A stretch of DNA of 64,000 nucleotides from Sphingomonas asaccharolytica NBRC 15499 (GTDB taxonomy: Bacteria; Pseudomonadota; Alphaproteobacteria; Sphingomonadales; Sphingomonadaceae). Both the position numbers and the translations under genes were made by a program. The DNA is taken from positions 1-64,000 of the forward strand of contig NZ_BCYU01000008.1 of assembly GCF_001598355.1 (NCBI RefSeq), given 5' to 3'. Shown piece by piece: positions 34,922 through 44,529 of this stretch. Numbering within the stretch: position 1 is the stretch's first letter; each line of letters begins with the position of its first letter. A model generated the notes under the pieces. It saw nothing but the letters and a program-made list of their open reading frames with translations. It did no database searches and was not told the DNA's origin.

Positions 34922-35490
34922 CCCCTTCGATTATCGGACATTCCGGCCCGGTCGAATTGCCGATGAGCACCAGCGGTCAGGCGGTGATTTCGCCCGACCA
35001 AGGTTTCTTCGACGGCCTGAACGGTGAGCTGCAGGACAAGGGCTTCCTTGTCGTCGGCGCCGAAGAGCTGTTCCAATGGGCCCGCACCGGCTCGTTGTGG
35101 TGGATGACCTTTGGCTTGGCGTGCTGCGCTGTCGAGATGATCCACGTCAACATGCCGCGCTACGATCTCGAACGCTTTGGCGCCGCGCCGCGCGCGAGCC
35201 CGCGCCAGTCCGACGTGATGATCGTCGCGGGCACCTTGTGCAACAAGATGGCGCCGGCGCTGCGCAAGGTCTACGACCAGATGTCGGAGCCCAAATACGT
35301 CATCTCGATGGGTAGCTGCGCCAATGGCGGCGGCTATTACCATTACAGCTACAGCGTTGTGCGCGGCTGCGACCGCATCGTGCCGGTCGATATCTACGTA
35401 CCCGGCTGCCCGCCGACCGCCGAGGCCTTGCTTTACGGAATCATGCAGCTGCAGCGGAAAATCCGCCGCGCGGGGACGATTGAGCGGTGA
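34918..35490 (+). CDS. nuoB: NADH-quinone oxidoreductase subunit B
   Basis: A 190-residue peripheral-arm subunit that holds cluster N2, the last Fe-S centre before quinone. The four ligands are visible: tandem Cys in LACCAVEM, one in GTLCNKM near residue 102, one in MGSCANGGG, and one in [14 protein letters not shown]. The start is the ATG overlapping the nuoA stop (ATGA); the open frame extends 75 codons upstream inside nuoA and is ignored. The stop overlaps the nuoC start as GTGA. Confidence 0.96.
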   Translation: MTPSIIGHSGPVELPMSTSGQAVISPDQGFFDGLNGELQDKGFLVVGAEELFQWARTGSLWWMTFGLACCAVEMIHVNMPRYDLERFGAAPRASPRQSDVMIVAGTLCNKMAPALRKVYDQMSEPKYVISMGSCANGGGYYHYSYSVVRGCDRIVPVDIYVPGCPPTAEALLYGIMQLQRKIRRAGTIER

Positions 35491-36461
35491 AATCGGCTGC
35501 TCCCCTTTATGCGCCCAATGACGGCGTGATCGAAGTGGCCGAGAAGACGCTCGGCGGCCGCGTCCTGTCGAGCCTCGAAGCTGCGTACGAAGTGTCGTTC
35601 ACCGTCGACCGCGACAGCCTGGTCGAGACGATGACCTTGCTGCGCGACACGCCCGGCCTCGAATATCAGCAGCTGATGGAGATCGCCGGGGTCGACTATC
35701 CCGACCGGGCGGACCGGTTCGAGGTGGTTTATTGCCTGCTCTCGCTGACGCGCAATCACCGCATCCGCGTCCATGTCCAGACTGACGAGATCAAGCCGGT
35801 TCCGTCGGTGACGGCGATCTGGCCGGTCGCCGGCTGGCTCGAGCGCGAAGTGTACGACATGTACGGCGTGCTATTCGACGGCAATCCCGACCTGCGCCGC
35901 ATTCTGACCGATTACGGCTTTGTCGGTCATCCGCAGCGCAAGGACTTCCCGCTGACCGGTTATGTCGAGCTGCGCTATTCGGAAGAGTCCAAGCGCGTCG
36001 CCTATGAGCCGGTCAAGCTGGCGCAGGATTTCCGCACGTTCGACTTCATGAGCCCGTGGGAAGGCGCCGAATACATCCTGCCGGGTGACGAGAAGGCCGC
36101 AGCCGCGCCGCCGCCAGCTCCGCCTGCGCCACCGCCGGCCCAGCCCAAGACGACCGAGAGCACCGCGCAGAGCGGCGCAGGGAAGCCGGAAGCCGGCGCC
36201 AGTCCCAAGCCGGCTATGTCGCCTGCCAAAGCCGAAAAGGCCGAAGGCGGGGATCCCAAGCCCGCGCCGCCCGCCGCTGAAAAGCCCAAGCCAACGCGCG
36301 CGCGCAAGACCGCAGACGTCGCCGCGGCGCCTGAGGCCGCGAAGGCGCCATCGACAAGCAAGGTTGCCGCCAAACTGCGCGTGAAGCCGGATGCGCCGAC
36401 CGCTGAGGCACCGGCCAAGCCGAGCCGCGCCAAGAAGAAGCCGGAGCCGAACAATGGCTGA
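35487..36461 (+). CDS. nuoC: NADH-quinone oxidoreductase subunit C with Ala/Pro/Lys-rich tail
   Basis: A 324-residue subunit. The core (about 1-200) holds the 30-kDa-subunit signature [20 protein letters not shown] with [17 protein letters not shown]. Beyond residue 200 is a tail of about 120 residues made almost entirely of Ala, Pro, Lys, Glu and Ser, ending in [12 protein letters not shown], so the protein is much longer than usual NuoC (about 200). The tail has no stop or frameshift and ends in an eight-base overlap with nuoD (ATGGCTGA). It starts with GTG coupled to the nuoB stop. Confidence 0.94.
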   Translation: MKSAAPLYAPNDGVIEVAEKTLGGRVLSSLEAAYEVSFTVDRDSLVETMTLLRDTPGLEYQQLMEIAGVDYPDRADRFEVVYCLLSLTRNHRIRVHVQTDEIKPVPSVTAIWPVAGWLEREVYDMYGVLFDGNPDLRRILTDYGFVGHPQRKDFPLTGYVELRYSEESKRVAYEPVKLAQDFRTFDFMSPWEGAEYILPGDEKAAAAPPPAPPAPPPAQPKTTESTAQSGAGKPEAGASPKPAMSPAKAEKAEGGDPKPAPPAAEKPKPTRARKTADVAAAPEAAKAPSTSKVAAKLRVKPDAPTAEAPAKPSRAKKKPEPNNG

Positions 36462-37689
36462 TACGCTCGACAAGATGCTGGGCGTGACCGACGCGGAGGA
36501 CCCGACCGTCGGCGATGTCACGATCCAGAATTATACGATCAATTTCGGGCCGCAGCATCCGGCGGCGCACGGCGTGCTGCGCCTGGTGATGGAGCTCGAC
36601 GGCGAGATTATCGAGCGGGTCGATCCGCATATCGGCCTGCTCCATCGCGGCACCGAGAAGCTGATCGAATACAAGACATACGCCCAGGCTTTGCCCTATT
36701 TCGACCGGCTCGATTATTGCTCGCCGCTGTGCATGGAGCACAGTTTCGTGCTCGCGGCGGAAAAGCTGCTCGACCTCGAAGTGCCGATCAGGGCGCAATA
36801 TCTGCGCGTGTTCTTCGCCGAATTGACCAGAATTTCCAATCACATGCTGAACCTCGGGTCGCATGTGATGGATGTCGGCGCGATGACGCCGAACCTGTGG
36901 CTGTTCGAGATTCGCGAGGATTGCCTCAACTTCTTCGAGCGTGCCTCGGGCGCGCGGATGCACTCCAATTATTTCCGCGTCGGCGGCGTCCACCAGGACG
37001 TGCCGCTCAAGCTGCTGACCGACATCGCCGACTGGCTCGACACGCGCCTGCCGCGCTTGTTCGAGGATGCGATCAGCCTGGTCGCCGACAATCGCATCTT
37101 CAAGCAACGCAACGTCGATATCGCTGTCGTCAGCCGTGAGGATGCGGTGCGATGGGGCTTCTCCGGCCCGATGATCCGCGGCTCCGGCATTCCCTGGGAT
37201 CTGCGCAAGTCGCAGCCCTATGACGCCTATGCCAGGATGGACTTCGATGTTCCCGTCGGCACGCGTGGCGACTGCTACGACCGTTTCATGGTGCGCGTCG
37301 AAGAGGTCCGCCAGTCGGCGCGGATCATGAAGCAGTGCCTCAACGAAATGCCCGACGGGCCGATCGCCAGCAGCGACCGCAAGGTGGTGCCGCCCAAGCG
37401 CGCCGAGATGAAACAGTCGATGGAAGCGCTGATCCATCACTTCAAGCTGTTCACCGAAGGCTATCGCGTCCCCGCCGGCGACGTCTATGTCGCGACCGAA
37501 AGCCCCAAGGGCGAGTTCGGCGTGTACCTGGTCGCCGACGGATCGAACAAGCCGTACCGCTGCAAGATCCGCCCGACCGCGTTCAGTCATTTGCAGGCGA
37601 TGGATTTCATGTCGAAGGGCCACATGCTCGCCGACACCACCGCGATCCTGGGCGCGCTCGATATCGTTTTTGGTGAATGTGATCGCTAA
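36454..37689 (+). CDS. nuoD: NADH-quinone oxidoreductase subunit D
   Basis: A 411-residue 49-kDa-type subunit that forms the quinone-binding pocket with Nuo[21 protein letters not shown] near residue 30 and [12 protein letters not shown] are the family signatures. [20 protein letters not shown] and the C-terminal [13 protein letters not shown] match NiFe-hydrogenase-like folds that have lost the metal-ligand cysteines. Start and stop overlap the neighbouring genes by eight and one base. Confidence 0.96.
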   Translation: MADTLDKMLGVTDAEDPTVGDVTIQNYTINFGPQHPAAHGVLRLVMELDGEIIERVDPHIGLLHRGTEKLIEYKTYAQALPYFDRLDYCSPLCMEHSFVLAAEKLLDLEVPIRAQYLRVFFAELTRISNHMLNLGSHVMDVGAMTPNLWLFEIREDCLNFFERASGARMHSNYFRVGGVHQDVPLKLLTDIADWLDTRLPRLFEDAISLVADNRIFKQRNVDIAVVSREDAVRWGFSGPMIRGSGIPWDLRKSQPYDAYARMDFDVPVGTRGDCYDRFMVRVEEVRQSARIMKQCLNEMPDGPIASSDRKVVPPKRAEMKQSMEALIHHFKLFTEGYRVPAGDVYVATESPKGEFGVYLVADGSNKPYRCKIRPTAFSHLQAMDFMSKGHMLADTTAILGALDIVFGECDR

Positions 37690-38354
37690 TGGCTGAAGCA
37701 CCTCAAATCCCGGACGAAGCCGAAACCCGCGCACGCTGGGGCGATTTTGCATGGACGGCCGAGAATGCCGCCAAGGCGAAGGAAATCATCGGCCGCTATC
37801 CGCCGGGTCGTGCGCAATCGGCGTCGCTGCCGCTGCTGGATCTTGCCCAGCGCCAGGTCGGCTCGGATACCAAGACCCAGGGCTGGTTGCCGGTCCCGGT
37901 GATCGAGTTCGTCGCCAAGCAGATCGGCGTGCCGTACATGCGGGTGTACGAGGTCGCGACCTTCTACACGATGTTCAACATGGCGCCGGTCGGCCGCTAT
38001 CACGTCCAGGTCTGCGGCACGACGCCGTGCATGCTGGCGGGCTCCGACGAGGTGCTGCGCGCGTGCAAGTCGAAGGGCTTGTCGAAGGGCCACACCACCG
38101 CCGACGGCCTGTTCACGCTGACCGAGGTCGAATGCCTGGGCGTCTGCGCCAATGCGCCGATGGTCCAGGTCAACGACGACAATTACGAGGACCTCGACTA
38201 CGACCGCACGATCGCGGTGCTCGAGGCTTTGGCAAAGGGCGAACAGCCGCAGGTCGGGTCGCAGGTCGGCCGCCGTGCGAGCTGCCCTGAGGGTGGTCCG
38301 ACCACGCTCAAGGAAATGGTCAGCGAGAACCACGATTACCGGGGGAGCTGGTAA
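37689..38354 (+). CDS. nuoE: NADH-quinone oxidoreductase subunit E
   Basis: A 221-residue thioredoxin-like [2Fe-2S] subunit of the NADH module (24-kDa type). The four cluster Cys are in VCGTTPCML and ECLGVCANAPMVQVN. The C-terminal 40 residues after the fold form a short extension seen in Alphaproteobacteria. Its ATG shares one base with the nuoD stop (TAATG), and its own stop overlaps the start of the small membrane-protein gene in the same way. Confidence 0.95.
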   Translation: MAEAPQIPDEAETRARWGDFAWTAENAAKAKEIIGRYPPGRAQSASLPLLDLAQRQVGSDTKTQGWLPVPVIEFVAKQIGVPYMRVYEVATFYTMFNMAPVGRYHVQVCGTTPCMLAGSDEVLRACKSKGLSKGHTTADGLFTLTEVECLGVCANAPMVQVNDDNYEDLDYDRTIAVLEALAKGEQPQVGSQVGRRASCPEGGPTTLKEMVSENHDYRGSW

Positions 38355-38521
38355 TGCGCGGCAACGTCAATCCGATCATCGCGATCTTCGCCATTATCGG
38401 CGCGCTGGTGATCCTGGGCCTGGTGCTGCGCGTGGCGTTCGCGCTGATCGGGCTCGCCCTGGTCGTCGGCGCGGTGCTGGTGATTTTCTATTTCGTCCAG
38501 AATGCGATGGGGAAGCGATAG
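38354..38521 (+). CDS. Small membrane protein encoded between nuoE and nuoF
   Basis: A 55-residue product beginning MRGNVNPIIAIFAIIGAL and ending FVQNAMGKR. Nearly all of it is hydrophobic, and it can form two short transmembrane helices split around the LRVAF segment. Its ATG shares a base with the nuoE stop (TAATG) and its TAG abuts the nuoF ATG, so it is translated as part of the operon. It is not one of the 14 standard subunits. It may be an accessory or assembly subunit of complex I; no known family was recognised. Confidence 0.78.
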   Translation: MRGNVNPIIAIFAIIGALVILGLVLRVAFALIGLALVVGAVLVIFYFVQNAMGKR

Positions 38522-39826
38522 ATGCTCGCCGATAAGGATCGCATCTTCACCAATCTGTACGGCTTCCAGCCCTGGGGGCTGAAGGCGGCGCAGGCGCGTG
38601 GCGATTGGGACAATACCAAGAAACTGCTCGAGATCGGCGCCGACACGATCATCGACCGGATGAAGGCGTCGGGCTTGCGCGGGCGCGGCGGGGCAGGGTT
38701 CCCGACCGGTACCAAATGGGGCTTCATGCCCAAGGAGCCACGGCCCGATCGTCCGAATTTCCTGGTGATCAACGCCGACGAATCCGAACCCGGATCGTGC
38801 AAGGATCGCGAGATCATCCGCCACGATCCGCACAAGCTGATCGAAGGGGCGTTGGTCGCCGGTTTCGCGATGCGTGCGCGCGCCGCCTACATCTACATTC
38901 GCGGCGAATATATCCGCGAGGCGGAGACGCTCTTTGCCGCAGTCGCCGAGGCGTATGACGCCGGGCTGATCGGCAAGAACGCCTGCGGATCGGGCTATGA
39001 TTTCGACGTCTTCGTCCATCGCGGTGCGGGCGCCTATATCTGCGGCGAAGAGACCGCGATGCTCGAAAGTCTCGAAGGCAAGAAGGGTCAGCCGCGGCTC
39101 AAGCCGCCATTTCCGGCGGGTGCCGGCCTCTATGGCTGCCCGACCACGGTCAACAATGTCGAATCGATCGCGGTAGCGCCGACCATCCTGCGGCGTGGTC
39201 CCGAATGGTTCGCCAGCTTCGGCGCCGAGAACAACCGCGGCACCAAGCTGTTCCAGATCAGCGGCCATGTGAACAGACCGTGCGTGGTCGAGGACGCGAT
39301 GTCGATCCCGTTCCGCCAGTTGATCGAGGAACATTGCGGCGGCATTCGCGGCGGTTGGGACAATCTGCTCGCGGTAATCCCGGGCGGGTCGTCGGTGCCG
39401 TTGGTGCCGGCAGCGCAGATCATGGACTGCCCGATGGATTTCGACGGGCTCAAGGCGCTCGGCTCGGGCCTCGGCACGGCGGCGGTCATCGTCATGGACA
39501 AGTCGACCGACATCGTCCGCGCGATCAGCCGCATCAGCTATTTCTACAAGCATGAGAGCTGCGGCCAGTGCACGCCATGCCGCGAAGGCACCGGTTGGAT
39601 GTGGCGCGTGATGGAACGGCTGCGCACCGGCGACGCCGATATCGGCGAGATCGACACCTTGTTCAACGTCACCAAGCAGATCGAAGGTCACACCATCTGC
39701 GCGCTGGGCGACGCCGCGGCCTGGCCGATCCAGGGCTTGATCCGTCATTTCCGCCCCGAACTCGAGCGCCGCATCGCCGAGCGTCAGGGCGGTGATTTTG
39801 CGCCCATGCAAGAGGCTGCCGAATAA
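38522..39826 (+). CDS. nuoF: NADH-quinone oxidoreductase subunit F
   Basis: A 434-residue flavoprotein subunit that binds NADH and [23 protein letters not shown] is the NADH/FMN-binding start, [16 protein letters not shown] follows, and the [4Fe-4S] N3 ligands are in [12 protein letters not shown] plus the later Cys in HTICALGD. Its stop shares a base with the nuoG start (TAATG). No separate promoter is visible. Confidence 0.97.
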   Translation: MLADKDRIFTNLYGFQPWGLKAAQARGDWDNTKKLLEIGADTIIDRMKASGLRGRGGAGFPTGTKWGFMPKEPRPDRPNFLVINADESEPGSCKDREIIRHDPHKLIEGALVAGFAMRARAAYIYIRGEYIREAETLFAAVAEAYDAGLIGKNACGSGYDFDVFVHRGAGAYICGEETAMLESLEGKKGQPRLKPPFPAGAGLYGCPTTVNNVESIAVAPTILRRGPEWFASFGAENNRGTKLFQISGHVNRPCVVEDAMSIPFRQLIEEHCGGIRGGWDNLLAVIPGGSSVPLVPAAQIMDCPMDFDGLKALGSGLGTAAVIVMDKSTDIVRAISRISYFYKHESCGQCTPCREGTGWMWRVMERLRTGDADIGEIDTLFNVTKQIEGHTICALGDAAAWPIQGLIRHFRPELERRIAERQGGDFAPMQEAAE

Positions 39827-41826
39827 TGCCCAAAGTCAAAGTAGACGGGATCGAGGTCGAAGTCCCCGCCGGTGCGACGGTGCTCCAGGCGTGTGAGGCG
39901 GCCGGCAAGGAAATCCCGCGGTTCTGTTATCACGAGCGGCTGTCGATCGCCGGCAATTGCCGGATGTGCCTGGTCGAGGTGAAGCCGGGGCCGCCCAAGC
40001 CCCAGGCGTCGTGCGCGCTTCCCGCTGCCGACAATCAGGAGATTTTCACCAACACCCCGATGGTGAAGAACGCCCGCGAAGGGGTGATGGAATTCCTGCT
40101 GATCAACCATCCGCTCGATTGCCCGATCTGCGATCAGGGCGGCGAATGCGATCTGCAGGATCAGTCGATCGCTTATGGCCGCGGCAATTCGCGCTATACC
40201 GAGAACAAGCGCGCGGTGACCGAGAAGTATATGGGTCCGATCGTCAAGACGGTCATGACTCGCTGCATCCAGTGCACGCGCTGCATCCGCTTTGCCGAGG
40301 AAGTCGCCGGAGTCGAGGAGATCGGCGCGATTTATCGCGGCGAGGACATGCAGATCACCTCGTACCTCGAACAGGCGGTGACCAGCGAATTGTCGGGCAA
40401 TGTCGTCGATTTGTGCCCGGTCGGCGCGCTGACCTCCAAGCCTTATGCCTTCGAGGCGCGGCCGTGGGAGCTCAAGAAGACGCTGTCGATCGACGTGATG
40501 GACGCGGTCGGCACCAACATCCGCCTCGACAGCCGCGGGCGTCAGGTGCTGCGCGCGCTGCCGCGCGTCAATGACGACGTCAATGAGGAATGGGCGACCG
40601 ACAAGACCCGCCACGCGGTCGATGGCCTGGTCCGTCAGCGCCTCGACAAGCCCTATGTCCGCAAGCAGGGCAAGCTGGTCGCGGCGACGTGGGACGAGGC
40701 GTTCGCGGCAATCGCCGCGGTTAAGGCCGGCAACAGCGTCGCGGCGATCGCCGGCGACCTGGTCGATTGCGAGACGATGTTCGCGGCCAAGGCGCTGGTC
40801 ACGGCGATGGGTGGCTCGCTGCTCGAAGGCCGCCAGACCGGCATGGATTACGACGTGTCGAACCTGGCCGCGGTCAATTTCAACACGACGATCGCCGGCG
40901 CCGAGACGGCCGACGCGATCCTGCTGGTTGGCACCAATCTGCGCTGGGAAGCGCCGCTGGTGAACACGCGCATTCGCAAGGCGATCAAGAAGGGCGCCAA
41001 GGTCTTCGCGATCGGGCCAGAGACCGATTTGACCTACAAGGTCGAGTGGCTCGGCAACGATCTGTCGCTGCTCGGCAAGCTGCCCAAGGCGGCAGCTGAT
41101 GCGTTCAAGGACGCCCAGCGCCCGATGATTATCGTCGGCGGCGCGGCGCTCAAGGGTGGTCATGGCGCGGCGCTGGCGCTGGCCAAGACGCTTGGCGTGG
41201 TGAAGGACGGCTGGAACGGGTTCAACGTCGTCCATTTCTCCGCGGCGCGGATGGGCGGGCTGATGCTCGGCTATGCGCAAAAGGGCGGTATCGCGGACGT
41301 GGTCGCGGCCAGCCCGAAACTCGTCTTCCTGCTCGGTGCCGACGAGGTCGATTTCTCGAAGCTTTCCAATAGCTTCAAGGTCTATATCGGCCATCATGGC
41401 GACAAGGGCGCGGCGGCCGCCGATGTCGTCCTGCCGGGCGCGAGCTATGCCGAAAAGGCCGGCACCTTCGTCAATCTCGAAGGTCGCGTGCAGCGCGGCG
41501 AGCGCGCGGTATTCCCGCCGGGCGATGCGCGTGAGGATTGGACGATCCTGCGCGCTTTGTCGGAAAAGCTCGGCCAGACATTGCCGCTCGACACTTTCGA
41601 GGAGCTACGCGCGCAAATGGCGCTCGACGTTCCCGCGCTGGGCCAGGTTGGCCTCGTTAGCTTCGACTGGAACCCGCCGTCGCTCGACGCCAAGGGGTCG
41701 GGCGAGGTCGCCTATCCGATCAAGGACTTCTACCTGACCAACGCGATCTGCCGCGCGAGCCCAACGATGCAGCGATGCTCGTCGGAACTGCTCCATGGCC
41801 AAGCCTTTGCAGAGGCGGCGGAATGA
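39826..41826 (+). CDS. nuoG: NADH-quinone oxidoreductase subunit G
   Basis: A 666-residue Fe-S subunit. Residues 1-100 form a [2Fe-2S] ferredoxin domain (CYHERLSIAGNCRMCLVEV), then the His/Cys ligand motif HPLDCPICDQGGECDLQD, then [4Fe-4S] ligands in CIQCTRCIRFAEEV and VDLCPVGAL. A degenerate molybdopterin-oxidoreductase fold fills the rest. The length fits alphaproteobacterial NuoG (about 690) rather than E. coli (908). A REPIN separates it from nuoH. Confidence 0.96.
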   Translation: MPKVKVDGIEVEVPAGATVLQACEAAGKEIPRFCYHERLSIAGNCRMCLVEVKPGPPKPQASCALPAADNQEIFTNTPMVKNAREGVMEFLLINHPLDCPICDQGGECDLQDQSIAYGRGNSRYTENKRAVTEKYMGPIVKTVMTRCIQCTRCIRFAEEVAGVEEIGAIYRGEDMQITSYLEQAVTSELSGNVVDLCPVGALTSKPYAFEARPWELKKTLSIDVMDAVGTNIRLDSRGRQVLRALPRVNDDVNEEWATDKTRHAVDGLVRQRLDKPYVRKQGKLVAATWDEAFAAIAAVKAGNSVAAIAGDLVDCETMFAAKALVTAMGGSLLEGRQTGMDYDVSNLAAVNFNTTIAGAETADAILLVGTNLRWEAPLVNTRIRKAIKKGAKVFAIGPETDLTYKVEWLGNDLSLLGKLPKAAADAFKDAQRPMIIVGGAALKGGHGAALALAKTLGVVKDGWNGFNVVHFSAARMGGLMLGYAQKGGIADVVAASPKLVFLLGADEVDFSKLSNSFKVYIGHHGDKGAAAADVVLPGASYAEKAGTFVNLEGRVQRGERAVFPPGDAREDWTILRALSEKLGQTLPLDTFEELRAQMALDVPALGQVGLVSFDWNPPSLDAKGSGEVAYPIKDFYLTNAICRASPTMQRCSSELLHGQAFAEAAE

Positions 41827-41839
41827 CCCGGCATATTTC

Positions 41840-41921
41840 CGTCATCCCGGCGAAGGCCGGGATCGCTGGCGGCTCTAGCGTCGCACTTTCGCCTGAGGCC
41901 CCGGCCTTCGCCGGGGCGACG
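41840..41921. repeat. REPIN-like inverted REP doublet, copy 7, inside the nuo operon
   Basis: The left unit begins CGTCATCCCGGCGAAGGC and the right unit ends GCCTTCGCCGGGGCGACG. It is one of two places where the nuo genes do not touch. It starts 14 bases after the nuoG stop and ends 20 bases before the nuoH start. It could be an RNase processing or mRNA-stabilising site. Confidence 0.88.
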
Positions 41922-41941
41922 ATGTGTTTTGAGGCCGCAGC

Positions 41942-42997
41942 ATGACCTCCTGGTTCACCTATCTCGGCATGGACTATGGCTGGGCATGGTTCGTCGCCAC
42001 GATCATCGACATTCTGGTGATCGCGCTGCCGCTGATGCTGGCGGTGGCGATGATCATCTATGCCGATCGCAAGATCTGGGCGGCAATGGCGCTGCGTCGC
42101 GGCCCGAACGTGGTCGGTCCGCTCGGATTGCTGCAGTCGTTCGCCGATGGCCTCAAGGTCTTCCTGCAGGAAACGATCATCCCCTCGGCGGCGAACAAGG
42201 GCCTGTTCCTGCTCGCGCCGATCATCACCTTCACGGTCGCCTTGATCGTCTGGGCAGTGGTGCCGTTCCAGGCAGGCGTGGTGCTTGCCAATATCAATGT
42301 CGGCCTGCTCTACGTCCTCGCGGCGTCGAGCCTGGGCGTCTACGGCATCATCATCGCCGGCTGGGCGTCGAACTCGAAATATCCCTTCTATTCGGCGCTC
42401 CGAGCCGCGGCACAGATGGTGAGTTACGAAGTCTCGATCGGCTTCGTGCTGATCTCGGTGGTGCTGTGGAGCAAGAGCTTCAACCTCAGCGATATCGTTG
42501 AGGGGCAGAAGGCGATCTACACCTACTTCCCGATCAACGGCTATGGCTTCAACCTGCTGCTCTTCCCGATGGCGGTGGTGTTCTTCATCTCGTCGCTCGC
42601 CGAGACACAGCGTGCCCCGTTCGACCTGACCGAGGCGGAATCGGAACTCGTCGCGGGCTATCAGACCGAATATTCGTCGATGAGCTTCGCGCTCTACTGG
42701 CTCGGCGAATATGCCAACGTCATCCTGATGTGCGCGCTCAACTCGATCCTGTTCTGGGGCGGCTATCTGCCGCCGCTCGATTGGGCGCCGCTTTATTACG
42801 TCCCAGGGATCATCTGGTTGTTCGCCAAGATCCTGTTCTTCTTCTTCCTGTTCAGTTGGGTGAAGGCGACGGTGCCCCGGTACCGTTACGATCAGCTGAT
42901 GCGGTTGGGCTGGAAGATATTCCTGCCGCTGTCGCTGTTCTGGGTGTTCCTGGTGTCCGGTTATCTGATGTTGACGCGTGTAGGAGTTGGATCATGA
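41942..42997 (+). CDS. nuoH: NADH-quinone oxidoreductase subunit H
   Basis: A 351-residue membrane subunit with eight hydrophobic segments that joins the peripheral arm to the membrane arm at the quinone site. Family motifs are [28 protein letters not shown] and [20 protein letters not shown]. It is intact, with normal length. Its stop overlaps the nuoI start as ATGA. Confidence 0.96.
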   Translation: MTSWFTYLGMDYGWAWFVATIIDILVIALPLMLAVAMIIYADRKIWAAMALRRGPNVVGPLGLLQSFADGLKVFLQETIIPSAANKGLFLLAPIITFTVALIVWAVVPFQAGVVLANINVGLLYVLAASSLGVYGIIIAGWASNSKYPFYSALRAAAQMVSYEVSIGFVLISVVLWSKSFNLSDIVEGQKAIYTYFPINGYGFNLLLFPMAVVFFISSLAETQRAPFDLTEAESELVAGYQTEYSSMSFALYWLGEYANVILMCALNSILFWGGYLPPLDWAPLYYVPGIIWLFAKILFFFFLFSWVKATVPRYRYDQLMRLGWKIFLPLSLFWVFLVSGYLMLTRVGVGS

Positions 42998-43479
42998 GCG
43001 TCGCCCAGATCATCAAATCGTTCACTTTGTGGGAGTTCATCAAGGCCCATGCGCTAACCTTCCGCTACATGTGGAAGGCCAAGGCGACGATCAATTATCC
43101 GTTCGAGAAGAACCCAATCTCGCCGCGTTTCCGCGGAGAGCATGCGCTGCGCCGTTATCCCAATGGCGAGGAGCGCTGCATCGCGTGCAAGCTTTGCGAG
43201 GCGATCTGCCCGGCGCTGGCGATCACGATCGAGGCCGAGCCGCGCGACGACGGCAGCCGGCGGACGACGCGCTACGACATCGACATGACCAAGTGCATCT
43301 ATTGCGGGCTGTGCCAGGAAGCCTGTCCGGTCGATGCCATCGTCGAGGGTCCGAACTTCGAATTCGCCACCGAAACGCGCGAGGAGTTGATCTACGACAA
43401 GGCCAAGCTGCTCGACAATGGCGACCGCTGGGAGCGCGCGATCGCCGCGAACCTTGCCGCCGATGCACCGTACCGTTAA
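42994..43479 (+). CDS. nuoI: NADH-quinone oxidoreductase subunit I
   Basis: A 161-residue ferredoxin-like subunit with two [4Fe-4S] motifs, [12 protein letters not shown] near residue 62 and [12 protein letters not shown] near 101, which carry clusters N6a and N6b. The N-terminal amphipathic region [20 protein letters not shown] contacts the membrane. The start is the ATG overlapping the nuoH stop; the frame opens 88 codons earlier within nuoH. A REPIN follows the gene. Confidence 0.96.
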   Translation: MSVAQIIKSFTLWEFIKAHALTFRYMWKAKATINYPFEKNPISPRFRGEHALRRYPNGEERCIACKLCEAICPALAITIEAEPRDDGSRRTTRYDIDMTKCIYCGLCQEACPVDAIVEGPNFEFATETREELIYDKAKLLDNGDRWERAIAANLAADAPYR

Positions 43480-43521
43480 GCGCGCCGCAACAGTGGGACG
43501 CAGCATGATTCACCCCAATCC

Positions 43522-43603
43522 CGTCATCCGAGCGAACGCTGGGATCTCGCGCGGCCCTTGCGTCGCGACATCGCTTGAGGCCCCAGCTTTCGCTGGGGTG
43601 ACG
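43522..43603. repeat. REPIN-like inverted REP doublet, copy 8, inside the nuo operon
   Basis: The left unit begins CGTCATCCGAGCGAACGCTG and the right unit ends CAGCTTTCGCTGGGGTGACG. It lies between nuoI and nuoJ, the second break in the chain of overlapping nuo genes, and stops eight bases before the nuoJ ATG, where it overlaps the expected ribosome-binding region. Confidence 0.85.
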
Positions 43604-43611
43604 GTGCAGTA

Positions 43612-44223
43612 ATGATCCAGGCAATCGCCTTTTACCTGTTCGCCGCCGTGGTGTTGCTGTCGGGTGCGATGACGATCACGTCGCGCAACCCGGTGCATTC
43701 GGTGCTGTGGCTGATTCTCGCGTTCTTCAACGCCGCGGGCCTGATGCTGCTGTGCGGCGCCGAGTTCATCGCGATGCTGTTGGTTATCGTCTATGTCGGC
43801 GCGGTCGCGGTGCTGTTCCTGTTCGTCGTGATGATGCTCGACATCGACTTCGCCGAACTGCGCGCCGGTTTTGTGCGCTACGCGATGATTGGCCTTGCCT
43901 TTGCGGTTTTGCTGGCGGCTGAAGTAGTTATCGCCCTCCTGGGGTGGTCGGCGGGGGGCCTCAAGCTCGATCAGCGCATCGCGCCGACGCCCGACAAGAT
44001 GTCCAATATCGAGGCGATCGGGCATCTGCTCTATTCACATTATCTGTTCGTGTTCGAAGGTGCCGGCCTGGTGCTGCTCGTGGCGATGATCGGTGCGATC
44101 GTGCTGACGCATCGCGCACGTGGCGGGGTCAAGGGTCAGAAGATCAGCCGTCAGGTCGCCCGCCGTCCACAGGACGCGACGCGCAACATGCAGCCGCCGG
44201 TCGGCCAGGGGGTGGAATTGTGA
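43612..44223 (+). CDS. nuoJ: NADH-quinone oxidoreductase subunit J
   Basis: A 203-residue membrane subunit with five helices. [20 protein letters not shown] and the pi-bulge helix [20 protein letters not shown] are diagnostic. A basic C-terminal tail ([20 protein letters not shown]) is typical of Alphaproteobacteria. No clear Shine-Dalgarno is seen, as the REPIN abuts the start. Its stop overlaps the nuoK GTG start (GTGA). Confidence 0.95.
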   Translation: MIQAIAFYLFAAVVLLSGAMTITSRNPVHSVLWLILAFFNAAGLMLLCGAEFIAMLLVIVYVGAVAVLFLFVVMMLDIDFAELRAGFVRYAMIGLAFAVLLAAEVVIALLGWSAGGLKLDQRIAPTPDKMSNIEAIGHLLYSHYLFVFEGAGLVLLVAMIGAIVLTHRARGGVKGQKISRQVARRPQDATRNMQPPVGQGVEL

Positions 44224-44525
44224 TCGGCCTGACGCATTATCTGGTCGTCGCCGCGATCCTGTTCGGGATGGGCGTGCTCGGCCTGATCGCCAACCGCAAG
44301 AATCTGATCATCATGCTGATGTCGATCGAGCTGATCCTGCTCGCGGTGAACCTCAACTTCGTCGCCTTCTCGGCCTATCTGCACGATCTGGTCGGTCAGG
44401 TGTTCGCGATGTTCGTGCTGACCGTCGCCGCGGGCGAGGCGGCGATCGGGCTCGCCATTCTGGTGATCTATTTCCGCGGGCGCGGGACCATCGCGGTCGA
44501 CGATGCTAACCGGATGAAGGGGTGA
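44220..44525 (+). CDS. nuoK: NADH-quinone oxidoreductase subunit K
   Basis: A 101-residue three-helix subunit, Mrp antiporter MrpC-like. The conserved acidic residue for proton translocation is the Glu in [19 protein letters not shown]; a second lies in [11 protein letters not shown]. It starts with GTG at the nuoJ stop. The frame opens far upstream in nuoJ, and family length fixes the start. Four bases separate it from nuoL. Confidence 0.95.
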   Translation: MIGLTHYLVVAAILFGMGVLGLIANRKNLIIMLMSIELILLAVNLNFVAFSAYLHDLVGQVFAMFVLTVAAGEAAIGLAILVIYFRGRGTIAVDDANRMKG

Positions 44526-44529
44526 GCGC

